A stretch of DNA of 64,000 nucleotides from positions 35,439 through 99,438 of the forward strand of contig CAYSPT010000012.1 of the NCBI GenBank assembly GCA_964432985.1. The letters are read 5' to 3'. Position numbers and translations under genes: made by a program. How positions within the stretch are numbered: position 1 is the stretch's first letter; every line of letters starts with the position of its first letter. Below, piece after piece: positions 51,722 to 60,575 of the stretch. This stretch comes from CAYSPT01 sp964432985 (GTDB lineage Bacteria; Muiribacteriota; CAYSPT01). The notes under the pieces were generated by a model that was not told the origin of the DNA, searched no databases, and saw only the letters and a list, made by a program, of their open reading frames with translations.

Positions 51722-54700
51722 ATGGATTCTGATAAACAAAACCGTCCGCCGGAAAAACTTCCCCCGAAAGATGACATAGACAACCTGGCTGAACAACTGG
51801 CCACCTACCAGGATCCCGATCATACAAGCGACACCCTGATGGGACCGGGAGAGGGTGCTAAAACTCCCGAAGATGACCGGGGTGAGTCCTGTAACCTCCG
51901 GCCTGCTTCAGGCCGGGTTGCCGGTGATAACCTCCCGTCCGGCGATTCTGGTTCATTTTCGGACAAGGATGATAAGTACAGGGTTTCCGGGGAAGTGGCA
52001 CGGGGAGGAATGGGAGTAATTCTGAACGCACAGGATACCGTCATCGGCCGTGACGTGGCCATGAAAGTTATTTCCTCCCGGGGACAGGACTTACGGGAAT
52101 TTTCCGAACGGTTTGTCCGGGAGGCCCAGATCCAGGGAAAGCTGGAGCATCCCAACATCTGCCCGGTACACGAACTGGGCGTGGATGAAAACGGCCGGCC
52201 CTATTTCACCATGAAAATGGTGCGAGGCTCTTCATTGGCGGACATGATCGAGCAAGCCATGGATAAATCAGATCCTGCGAGTCGTACCTGGCTCACAGAA
52301 GTTCTGAACATCTTTCTCAAGATATGCGATGGCATCGCCTATGCCCATTCAAACGGGATTATCCACCGGGATCTGAAACCGGACAATATCATGGTGGGCG
52401 ACTTCGGCGAGGTCTACGTTATGGACTGGGGATTGGCCAAGATACTGGGGGAAGAGCAGGACGACTGCCGGTACGGTCTTCTTATCGACCAGCGGGAAGG
52501 GCAAACCGATCTAATGAAAACCATGACCGGTTCGGTGGTGGGAACTCCCGGTTACATGTCACCGGAGCAGGCCAAAGGGCTGGTCGCAACAATGGACGAG
52601 CGTTCGGATGTCTATTCCCTCGGAGCCCTGTTATACGAACTGGTTACGCTCGAATCCCCGTTTCATGGTGAAGACGCCTGGGATATCCTGGAAATAATAC
52701 AGCGTGATCTGCCGGTACCCCCTTTGCAGGTAAAGCGGGGGAAGAACCTGCCTCCGGAGCTTGATACCATCATCATGAAATGCCTGGCAAAAGACAAGAA
52801 CGACCGGTATCGAAGTGTCATGGATCTCAAGGAGGAAATCAAGCTGTTTCTAGCAGGGCATCCCATCGGCGCCATGGAATACAGCCTCTGGCAGGTGTTC
52901 GGCAAATGGATAGCCAGAAACGTGGTTCTTTCGGCCTCACTCGCCGCCGTTTTTGCGATCATGGCCGTATCGTTCGCAGTGTCCTACGTCCGGATTTCCG
53001 CTTCCCAGCATGAAGCGATTTTTCAGCGTGATTCCGCCCGACGGCAGAAGACCATCGCAGAAACGGAACGCGACCGGGCGGCCGCCAAGGAGCAGGAAGC
53101 GCTGGCGGCCCAGGCCGAAGCGGAAAAGCAGCGGCAGGAAGCCGAGATCAATGAACTGACGAGCAGACTCAACGTGGCCCGGATGCTGGAAGGGAAAAAG
53201 GAGATCAGCCAGGCGGTCAAGCAATACCGTGCGATAAGGAAAGATCTGCAGGAACGGAAGCTCCATATCTTTCCCTTTATCGATCTGGCCATATGGAAAG
53301 CACAGTACAACGAAGGACAGTCTATTCGCAGCCTGGGGATACTGGGGAAGGGGCAGCTGGTTTCCCAGTGTACCGCCTTCAGTTCTGACGGCCGTGTCCT
53401 GGCGGTGGGCTGCGATAATTCAACGGTCCAGTTGTGGGATTATGCAGGCAGGAGCCTGAAAGAACTGGTTCCCGGGCCCGGACCACCGGTCAAGTGCCTG
53501 GCTTACAGTCATGACGGACGGTTCCTGGCCACGGGGTATGATGACGGCGGCCTTATTCTGTGGGGTATCGAAAACCGTCGGATGATCGCCCGGTTCAGTG
53601 ATCCCGGAGTGTCGGGAAAACGGGCCCACTCGCATGGAGTCACCAGTCTCGTTTTCAACCTGGATGACCGCCTGCTCGTGTCAAGCGGCGGCGACGATAT
53701 TATCAGGATTTGGGATATGGCCGGCAAAAAGCTGAGATCCGGTTTGAGGGGGCACCTGAGCAGCGTATTTTCAGTGGATATCAGCCCGGACGGGCGCTAC
53801 CTGGTATCCGGCAGCCGTGATACCAGTGTCATTCTGTGGGATCTTGAGAAGGCAACCATGATAAAGATCCTTTACCAGCATGGGGATTTGGTCCAGAAGG
53901 TCAGGTACAGCCCTGACGGGAGCCTGATAGCCTCCGCCGGCAACGATACCGATATCAAGATCTGGAATGTCAGGGAAGACCGGGAGGAATTGCCGCTCGC
54001 CGGTCATGAAAACGATGTCAACTCGCTTGATTTCAGCCCCGATAGCCGGACAATTATCAGCGGGAGCAGAGATTACAGCATTCGTTTCTGGGACGTGAAA
54101 CGACGGGCGGTCACCGCTATTTTCAGGGAGCACGATTACCCGGTTAAATCGGTGGCGTTCAGTCCCGACGGCCGTTTTGCCGCTTCCGCCGGGGAACAGG
54201 GCGACCTGAGCCTGTGGTCCTGCGAAAAGGATGCAATGGTGACCACAGTGGACATGTCCCCGTCCGGGTTCAAGATAGCCAGCCTGGCCTTTCACCCGTC
54301 TGGCGATTACCTGGCCGCCGGCCCGTGGGGCGCCCGGCTGGTGCCGATGTTGTTTATCGATCCGGCCAACGGCGGTATTGTGGACAGGATGATGCTGCAC
54401 GGCAGCAAGGTCAGCTCCATCGCCTTCAGCCCCGACGGCCGGCTCATCGCCAGCGGCAGCGAAGACGGAATGCTACGTATCGGTGACGTGGAAAAACATG
54501 TTTGCCTGGCCATGATAAACGTTAAGGATAACAACCATTTCAGCCCCGTGTCAGCATTGATGACGACAATGGAACTCTTTTCCAGGACTGCCTGCGAGAT
54601 ATGGAAGAGTGTCAACTGTGTCGCCTTCAGCCCCGACGGCGCTCTCGTGGCCACCGCCTGTTTTGATAAAACGGTCAAATTGTGGGACGTGAAAACACAA

Positions 54701-55267
54701 CGGTGTATCTATACGTTTCCCGAGGTATCCACCACCCCGCTTGCCGTCGCCTTCAGTCCGGACGGCCGCCTTCTTGCCGCGGGAGGTAAGGACTGCACAG
54801 TCTATATATGGGATCTTTCTACCCGAAGGCTCGAGGCCGGACTGACCGGCCATGAGAGACAGGTGTGCACCCTGGCTTTCAGCCCCGACTCCCGTTTGCT
54901 GGCGTCGGGCGCCGATGACTGGGATGTCAGGCTGTGGGACGTGGCCTCCGGGACCTGCGTAAATGTGCTGCCGGGCAACAAGGACAATATCAGCAAGGTG
55001 GCCTTTCATCCCAACGGCCGGATCCTGGCCGCCGCGGATGATGGAACCAGCATAAAGCTGTGGGATGTGAAACGGGCCGAATGTCTCATGATCCTGAAAG
55101 ATCATACCAACGATGTGGACGCGGTTGCGTTCAGCCCCGACGGCACCATCCTGGCTTCCGGCGGCAGGGATTGCACCATCCGGCTCTGGAAGTTCGGTGA
55201 TGCCTTCAAACCACTGGAAGTGAAGGTGGGCACCAGACTCGGTGGAAAATACCTGCAAAATAACTAG
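51722..55267 (+). CDS. Ser/Thr protein kinase with transmembrane helix and 14 WD40 repeats
   Basis: 1181 residues. A disordered N-terminus (1-85) precedes a Hanks-type kinase (about 86-370): VSGEVARGGMGVI glycine loop, VAMKVI (Lys115), HRDLKPDN (215-222), VMDWGLAK (DWG for DFG, as in many bacterial kinases) and GTPGYMSPEQA. A single membrane helix (about 400-422) and a coiled coil rich in Ala/Glu/Gln (about 430-485) follow. From about 540 to 1165 I count 14 WD40 blades of the FSPDGRLLASG...LWD type, enough for two seven-bladed propellers. The kinase would be cytoplasmic and the propellers outside the membrane if the helix spans it, sensing a ligand or partner. A monocistronic gene; no partner phosphatase is seen. 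Confidence 0.92.
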   Translation: MDSDKQNRPPEKLPPKDDIDNLAEQLATYQDPDHTSDTLMGPGEGAKTPEDDRGESCNLRPASGRVAGDNLPSGDSGSFSDKDDKYRVSGEVARGGMGVILNAQDTVIGRDVAMKVISSRGQDLREFSERFVREAQIQGKLEHPNICPVHELGVDENGRPYFTMKMVRGSSLADMIEQAMDKSDPASRTWLTEVLNIFLKICDGIAYAHSNGIIHRDLKPDNIMVGDFGEVYVMDWGLAKILGEEQDDCRYGLLIDQREGQTDLMKTMTGSVVGTPGYMSPEQAKGLVATMDERSDVYSLGALLYELVTLESPFHGEDAWDILEIIQRDLPVPPLQVKRGKNLPPELDTIIMKCLAKDKNDRYRSVMDLKEEIKLFLAGHPIGAMEYSLWQVFGKWIARNVVLSASLAAVFAIMAVSFAVSYVRISASQHEAIFQRDSARRQKTIAETERDRAAAKEQEALAAQAEAEKQRQEAEINELTSRLNVARMLEGKKEISQAVKQYRAIRKDLQERKLHIFPFIDLAIWKAQYNEGQSIRSLGILGKGQLVSQCTAFSSDGRVLAVGCDNSTVQLWDYAGRSLKELVPGPGPPVKCLAYSHDGRFLATGYDDGGLILWGIENRRMIARFSDPGVSGKRAHSHGVTSLVFNLDDRLLVSSGGDDIIRIWDMAGKKLRSGLRGHLSSVFSVDISPDGRYLVSGSRDTSVILWDLEKATMIKILYQHGDLVQKVRYSPDGSLIASAGNDTDIKIWNVREDREELPLAGHENDVNSLDFSPDSRTIISGSRDYSIRFWDVKRRAVTAIFREHDYPVKSVAFSPDGRFAASAGEQGDLSLWSCEKDAMVTTVDMSPSGFKIASLAFHPSGDYLAAGPWGARLVPMLFIDPANGGIVDRMMLHGSKVSSIAFSPDGRLIASGSEDGMLRIGDVEKHVCLAMINVKDNNHFSPVSALMTTMELFSRTACEIWKSVNCVAFSPDGALVATACFDKTVKLWDVKTQRCIYTFPEVSTTPLAVAFSPDGRLLAAGGKDCTVYIWDLSTRRLEAGLTGHERQVCTLAFSPDSRLLASGADDWDVRLWDVASGTCVNVLPGNKDNISKVAFHPNGRILAAADDGTSIKLWDVKRAECLMILKDHTNDVDAVAFSPDGTILASGGRDCTIRLWKFGDAFKPLEVKVGTRLGGKYLQNN

Positions 55268-55325
55268 CATGAAACTGCTTTTTGACAAAACCAGCAAGAA
55301 GCATCCAGCAAGCTCGAGTAAACCC

Positions 55326-56951
55326 TTATGTGAAGGCTTTTTCCATCAGCCTCAGGACCACGATCATCAGGGCGAAATACGCTACCAGCACTCCGTAATA
55401 GACAGGCCAGTTCCGCTGGTAGTTGAAGAACTTCTTCGAATCTTTCTGGTAGAGCAGATCGTCGATGTTTTCGGGGTTGGCCTTCTCGCCGCCAAGGATG
55501 ATGCTAATGACGTACCCGCCTATGAAAGTAACCACGCACCCGATAACGTTCCACCACATCCAGGAGATGTCGGGATGGTACCTCCAGAGATACATGTTGA
55601 TCCCGAAACCGGCGATGATCCCGGCAATAGTGCCTTTATCGTTTGCCTTTCGGGTCAATATGGCCAGGAGAAAGGTGGCTAGTATGGGCCCGTAGGCAAG
55701 GGAGCCTATCTTGTTGATGGACTCGATGATCGACGTGGAAATGCCCCCCACAAAGAAGGAAAAGGCGATGCAGACTACCCCCCAGAATATGGTGGTCATC
55801 CGGGACCAGAACAGTTGTTTGGCCGGCTCCAGCTCGTGCCCCACCCAGAACCGCTCGATGATGTCACGAATGGTGGTGGCGGAGAGCGAGTTGATGGTGG
55901 AGTCCAGCGACGACATGGCCGCCGAGAACAGGGCTACCATGATCAACCCGATGACACCGTGGGGCAGGTAGTGCAGGCAGAACATGGGTACGGCCAGGTT
56001 GTAGTTGGTAGTGGTCGTTCCGACGACGGGGGGAATCTGCTCTAAAAAGCTTGGATTCTTAACGATGAAGGCGGCGATTGCCACGCCCACCAGGCAGTAG
56101 GTGATAACCAGTGGGAAACGCAGAACGCCGTTCATGAACAACGACAGGTTGGTGTCATCCACATTACGCGATGAAAGCTCCCGCTGGACCTGCGACTGGT
56201 CGCAGCCGTAGTAGCTTATATAGAGGAACAATCCCCCGATAAGCATAGGCCAGAAGGCGAAGGTTTTTCCGTCGCCGAACCCGTGGCTGGCAAAATCCAG
56301 GGTACGTGTCTTGGCGTCCGGGAACGCGTTCCAGACCTCGGACCACCCGCCGCAGTGATGTACGGCGAAGAACAGACACACGGCGATACCGCCGTACAGG
56401 ATAATCATCTGGATGACGTCGGAGTAGATGACCGCTTTCATACCGCCGAAGAAATCGTACACTACGGTCACCACCCCAAGCACCAGTACCGCTACCCAGA
56501 ATGGAATGTCCACCAACTCCTGCAACACGATAGAAATACCGTACACGGTCACGCCGGTGGCGAAGGCACGGATGAACTGGAACAGGACTGAAAGAAGCGT
56601 CCGGGTCCCAATGCCAAACCGTTTCTCCAGGTATTCGTACACCGAGACAATATTCTGCCGGCGGAAAAACGGCAGGAGAAATACCATGACCCCGATCATG
56701 GCCAGGGGGACTGCCAACTCGTACTGCAGCCACAGAAGTCCGCCCACGGCGATAACGAAAGCCGGGGCGCCCAACAGGCTGTTGGTAGAGCACTGAGTTG
56801 CCATGGTAGAAAGACCGATGGCCCAGTAACTTACATCGTTCCCGCCCAGGTAATAGTCCTTTTCACTTTCCTGGGACCGGCCCAGGTAGACAGACATACC
56901 GATCATACCGGCCATGTACACCACGATAATAGTCCAGTCGAATCCGTTCAC
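55326..56951 (-). CDS. Sodium:solute symporter (SSS) family transporter
   Basis: 541 residues, GTG start. About 13-14 membrane helices of the LeuT-fold SSS family: first helix WTIIVVYMAGMIGMSVYLG, then YYLGGNDVSYWAIGLSTMAT, YLEKRFGIGTRTLLSVLFQF, ALFSAAMSSLDSTINSLSAT (sodium-site region) and WGVVCIAFSFFVGGIS. The family includes SGLT-type sugar and myo-inositol carriers and sialic acid carriers. It stands convergent to the kinase gene with 58 bases between and has no substrate-indicating neighbours. The substrate is unknown. Confidence 0.92.
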   Translation of the reverse strand: MNGFDWTIIVVYMAGMIGMSVYLGRSQESEKDYYLGGNDVSYWAIGLSTMATQCSTNSLLGAPAFVIAVGGLLWLQYELAVPLAMIGVMVFLLPFFRRQNIVSVYEYLEKRFGIGTRTLLSVLFQFIRAFATGVTVYGISIVLQELVDIPFWVAVLVLGVVTVVYDFFGGMKAVIYSDVIQMIILYGGIAVCLFFAVHHCGGWSEVWNAFPDAKTRTLDFASHGFGDGKTFAFWPMLIGGLFLYISYYGCDQSQVQRELSSRNVDDTNLSLFMNGVLRFPLVITYCLVGVAIAAFIVKNPSFLEQIPPVVGTTTTNYNLAVPMFCLHYLPHGVIGLIMVALFSAAMSSLDSTINSLSATTIRDIIERFWVGHELEPAKQLFWSRMTTIFWGVVCIAFSFFVGGISTSIIESINKIGSLAYGPILATFLLAILTRKANDKGTIAGIIAGFGINMYLWRYHPDISWMWWNVIGCVVTFIGGYVISIILGGEKANPENIDDLLYQKDSKKFFNYQRNWPVYYGVLVAYFALMIVVLRLMEKAFT

Positions 56952-57028
56952 GGTCTCACGCTCACTTTCTACGTTCTGACATCCTGCACTTCATGTACTT
57001 AACACGAATAATTCAAGTTAAAAAGATA

Positions 57029-58174
57029 CTACAACCTGTCAAGCAAATACTGCCGATTCTTTCTGAACAGCTTCGCCTGCGCGGCAATTTCCTGCTCGGC
57101 TTTTGCCTGGGACATGGTTCTCGTCTCCTGTATGAACGAGTACACCCGGGCGAAATACAGGATTTGCAGCACCTTTATGGCTGCCTGTTTTTTGCTGCGG
57201 TATGCCAGCATACAGTCAAACACCAGCTTGCTCCACACGTCTGGTTCTATCGCCAGGTACTTCCTGTCGAACATGGTCTTGACCACGGTGAAATTATCAT
57301 CGGTCAGCACTTTTTTGATCTCGTTTTCATGCTCTTTGAACTCCTGGAGGACATCGCGCTTGATCTTTTTGTCATCAAAGGTTAAATCCTGCGGCTTGGC
57401 CAGGTTCTTCAAACCGAACATCCTGGGCTTCTGAAGCCGGTTGGGCGCTCGCAGATTACAGCCATACAGGTTGTAGAAAAGCGAATCGGCCACCTGCAGG
57501 AACATGACGTTGAGGTTCGGGGCGCTTGGTTTGTGGATTTTTGATCCCAGGTTGACCTGGCCCACCTTGAATCCGCCCCGTATGGCGCTGATGGTCATGA
57601 AGATATCAATGCCGAAATAATTGACAGCCTTGATCCATTTCTGCTCCAGCCAGTACTTCGCCAGGCGTCCGCTGAATGCGAAATCACCGCCAATGGGCTG
57701 ACGTATGTCCTTGCCCAGCAAGGCGTAGACCAGCGGATAACAGATGTTGTTGGTGATGGTCCCGTCGTACTTGTGCCGGGAGTAATAGGGGGTGACATAG
57801 TGGTAGCCCCGGGTCAGGGGTTCTATCATGTGCTTGACCCAGGTGGGTTTGATACTTTTCAGATCGGCGTCCACACAGATGCAGTACCGGGCATCGTGTT
57901 TTTCGATGAACTTGAACAGCTGCCTGAATACGTTGCCTTTACCGGTGATGCCTTTTTTTCTTAACACTTTCTTTTCCGCCCGGGTCTCGGCGGACAGGAA
58001 ATAATCGATAGTGTCATCGGAGCTGTTTCCATCACAATTGATTATAACTGCCTTGTGATCTTTGAAAAACCGGGTTATCCCACGGTCCACCTGCTGAGCC
58101 ACATACTTGATATTTTCGCCTTCGTTGTATGATGGAATACCAACCACAATGTCACAACAGCTCATATGTACCAT
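57029..58174 (-). CDS. GT-A glycosyltransferase, glucosylglycerate/mannosylglycerate synthase-like
   Basis: 381 residues from ATG 58174 (or the ATG at 58165, which has a better-placed GGGATGG). Nucleotide-sugar binding: VVGIPSYNEGENIKYV and the metal motif CICVDADLKSIKPTWVKHMI. GITGKGNVFRQLFKFIE matches the acceptor-phosphate loop region, and RQPIGGDFAFSGRLAKYW and FGIDIFMTISAIRGGF resemble GT81/GT78 enzymes (glucosyl-3-phosphoglycerate and mannosylglycerate synthases). These make compatible solutes from glycerate or 3-phosphoglycerate. A glycerate kinase gene lies 1.1 kb upstream on the same strand, which agrees. The sugar donor is undetermined. Confidence 0.75.
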   Translation of the reverse strand: MVHMSCCDIVVGIPSYNEGENIKYVAQQVDRGITRFFKDHKAVIINCDGNSSDDTIDYFLSAETRAEKKVLRKKGITGKGNVFRQLFKFIEKHDARYCICVDADLKSIKPTWVKHMIEPLTRGYHYVTPYYSRHKYDGTITNNICYPLVYALLGKDIRQPIGGDFAFSGRLAKYWLEQKWIKAVNYFGIDIFMTISAIRGGFKVGQVNLGSKIHKPSAPNLNVMFLQVADSLFYNLYGCNLRAPNRLQKPRMFGLKNLAKPQDLTFDDKKIKRDVLQEFKEHENEIKKVLTDDNFTVVKTMFDRKYLAIEPDVWSKLVFDCMLAYRSKKQAAIKVLQILYFARVYSFIQETRTMSQAKAEQEIAAQAKLFRKNRQYLLDRL

Positions 58175-58225
58175 CCCGTCTTAGACTGGCCACTGAAAGT
58201 GGTCCTGGTTTCGAATGCCGCCGGC

Positions 58226-58425
58226 TTGTACCGTAGGCTCCAATACTTGTACCGTAGGCTCCAATACTTATACCGTGGGCACCAATANNNNNNNNNNNNN
58301 NNNNNNNNNNNNNNNNNNNNNNNNNNNNNNNNNNNNNNNNNNNNNNNNNNNNNNNNNNNNNNNNNNNNNNNNNNNNNNNNNNNNNNNTACCGTAGGCTCC
58401 AATACTTATACCGTGGGCACCAATA
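58226..58425. repeat. 21-bp tandem repeats around a 100-N gap
   Basis: Units of TTGTACCGTAGGCTCCAATA-C begin at 58226, 58247 and 58268 (the last changed to TTATACCGTGGGCACCAATA). After the gap (58288-58387) the last two units recur, with 38 bases identical on both sides. The gap is probably an overlap of contigs in the array. It lies between the GT gene and an unknown gene. Confidence 0.85.
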
Positions 58426-58436
58426 ATAAAAAGAAA

Positions 58437-59174
58437 CTACACCATGTATTCCTTGAAGATCACTCCCATGCGGTCCATCAGGTCCGCATTCAGAGAAAAA
58501 CTGGCCATAAGGCCTAAAGTGTTCAACAGATCGATCGCGTTGATGCTCACATCGCCGCCTATTTCCTTGATGGCGTGAAGGCGCTGGCAGAAACTCCGGT
58601 TCACCTTCTCGACCTTTTTCAGGAAGGTGACCAGGTTCTCCAGGTCCCAGTCGGTGGAAAGCCCTTTCTTGTAGCGGAAGTACTGTGATGTCAGGTACAT
58701 GGATACCATCCGGTACGTCGTTTCCTCGTGGCTCTGAAAGGGAAGATGAGTCTCCACCATGGGCTTGAACATGCCCAGGATGGGGCACCCCGATGCCGCC
58801 ATCAGGAGCCCATAAAGAGAGCTGACCGCTTTTTGCAGCGAAGTGTGGTTGCTGTATGTTCGATGATCGGTCTCGACGAAGACATCCGCTTCCTCAAAGG
58901 AGCGGAAAGAGCGGAATGATTCTATCAGCGGCTTCAGGCTCATGGCAGCAGGGCAATAGTGATGCACCGCTTCATCGAGAGGACAGTCGGGGCACTGGTG
59001 GAACGACAGATGTGTCCAGTCGGGATAATCCGAGGCTTCCGGCTGTATCAGTTCGAGCGTCTCGTAATCGATTGTAAACCTGTACTCGTTCTCGTGCCCG
59101 TCAGCATACTTGAACCGGTAGCAGAAAGAAATAACTTTCCTGCCGCCGGAACCGGAACTTGCCTCATCCGCCAT
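58437..59174 (-). CDS. Conserved-looking cytoplasmic protein of unknown function
   Basis: 245 residues from ATG 59174, chosen for GGGGGA 7 bases upstream (an ATG at 59204 is also in frame). An N-terminal beta part (CYRFKYADGHENEYRFTIDY) leads to a cysteine motif (CPDCPLDEAVHHYCPAAM), then an all-helical domain (EEADVFVETDHRTYSNHTSL, GLMASFSLNADLMDRMGVIF). I recall similar proteins of unknown function but cannot name a family with certainty. The Cys/His motif could bind a metal. It lies between the glycerate kinase gene (97 bases upstream) and the glucosylglycerate-synthase-like gene, all on one strand. Confidence 0.65.
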   Translation of the reverse strand: MADEASSGSGGRKVISFCYRFKYADGHENEYRFTIDYETLELIQPEASDYPDWTHLSFHQCPDCPLDEAVHHYCPAAMSLKPLIESFRSFRSFEEADVFVETDHRTYSNHTSLQKAVSSLYGLLMAASGCPILGMFKPMVETHLPFQSHEETTYRMVSMYLTSQYFRYKKGLSTDWDLENLVTFLKKVEKVNRSFCQRLHAIKEIGGDVSINAIDLLNTLGLMASFSLNADLMDRMGVIFKEYMV

Positions 59175-59270
59175 CGTTTGTTCCCCCTTTTTCAACGCTG
59201 CCACCGGCGTTTAAGCGGCTGTCGCCAGACCGTCCGTTTCAAACGCCATTCATTATACTGCATTTTGGTC

Positions 59271-60431
59271 TCAATGACCACCGGACACCCTCGGAGCAAG
59301 ATATTCACTGGCCAGGCGGCCGGCGGCCTTTTCAAGCAGGGAGCGGCAGTTTTCAAGCGCGTACTCAAGTGCCATTCCCTCGCTGCGGCACGAAACAGCC
59401 ACTTCAATACCATGCCGGCGGTACTCCTCTGAAGATACCGAGACCTGGCCGGCGATTACCGCCACCTTCGGGCCCCCCACCGCCCTGGCGGCCATCTTGA
59501 GAATACCGGACACGACCTTTCCCATCAGGGACTGGTAATCGAATGAACCTTCGCCGGTGAGCACCCAGTCCGCCGTCCCCAGTTCTGTTTCCAGGTTGCT
59601 GATCTCCATGACAGTTTCGATTCCGGAGACCGCTTTCCCGTCCATGAATGCCAGAGCGCCCGCTCCCAGGCCACCCGCAGCCCCGGCGCCCGGGATGGTC
59701 CGGACATCTCGCTTTAGATGCAGCTCGACCTGGCCAGCAAGGTGCGACAATCCCCGCTCAAGATACTCCACCATCCCAGGGGTTGCTCCCTTCTGGGGAC
59801 CATAGATTTTGGCCGCGCCACGCTCACCCAGCAGCGGGTTATCCACGTCGCATAGTATCTCGACCGGAACGATTTCGTGAACCGGAGGTGCGGTGATACT
59901 GACTATCCGCTCCAGACCCCCGCCACCCAGAGGGACGGTTTCACCCTGTTCGTCTTTAAACGTCCAGCCCAGAGCCATGGCAGCACCGACACCGCCATCA
60001 ACCGTGGCACTGCCCCCGATGGCCAGCAGCACCCGGCGCGCGCCGTGATCCAAAGCAGCCTTGATGAGCTGGCCCGTACCGAAGGTGGTAGTTTCGAGAG
60101 GATTCATCTGCTCTTTAGTAAGTAATTCAAGGCCGCTGGCTGCAGCCATTTCCACCAGGGCGGTGGCGGTATCGTCAAACCAGGCAAATCCGGCTTCGAC
60201 CTCCATGCCGGGAAGAGGCCCCATTACTGTCTGAGTGACCCAGGTTCCGCCACCGGCATCGATCAGCGCCCGGGCGGTCCCCTCCCCCCCGTCGGCCATG
60301 GGCTTTTTCACTACTTCACAGCCCGGGAGGTGGCTGGATAAAGCCTCTGCTACGATGTCGCAAGCTTCGCGGGAGGTGAGCGTTCCTTTAAACGAATCGA
60401 GGGCGACCACGCACTTAACCGGAGAAACCAT
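59271..60431 (-). CDS. Glycerate kinase, type 1 (GarK/GlxK family)
   Basis: 386 residues, the usual length. Family segments: VALDSFKGTLTSREACDIVA at the N-terminus, PMADGGEGTARALIDAGGG (substrate loop), LLAIGGSATVDGGVGAAMAL and DWVLTGEGSFDYQSLMGKVV near the C-terminus. The enzyme phosphorylates D-glycerate with ATP, usually at C2. With the GT78/81-like gene it could balance free glycerate as acceptor and phosphoglycerate. The start codon is the ATG at 60431. The 145 bases between it and the divergent pseudopilin gene hold the promoters of both. Confidence 0.92.
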   Translation of the reverse strand: MVSPVKCVVALDSFKGTLTSREACDIVAEALSSHLPGCEVVKKPMADGGEGTARALIDAGGGTWVTQTVMGPLPGMEVEAGFAWFDDTATALVEMAAASGLELLTKEQMNPLETTTFGTGQLIKAALDHGARRVLLAIGGSATVDGGVGAAMALGWTFKDEQGETVPLGGGGLERIVSITAPPVHEIVPVEILCDVDNPLLGERGAAKIYGPQKGATPGMVEYLERGLSHLAGQVELHLKRDVRTIPGAGAAGGLGAGALAFMDGKAVSGIETVMEISNLETELGTADWVLTGEGSFDYQSLMGKVVSGILKMAARAVGGPKVAVIAGQVSVSSEEYRRHGIEVAVSCRSEGMALEYALENCRSLLEKAAGRLASEYLAPRVSGGH

Positions 60432-60575
60432 GAGTCCACATCAACTCCTCTGCAATTTAACTGGAGTTCTTCAGCACGTATTTCATACCGGCTATTATAC
60501 TACCAACCGGAACGGCACCAGGAGATTAGACCGTTGGGCGTATTGAACCGTTAATTTTGATATATTTATTGTCTT

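Noticed and set aside
57029..58174. Dolichol-phosphate mannosyltransferase (GT2)
   Set aside because: The QPIGGDFAFS and GIDIFMTI segments and the glycerate kinase neighbour fit GT78/GT81 glycerate glycosyltransferases better, although GT-A folds are similar.
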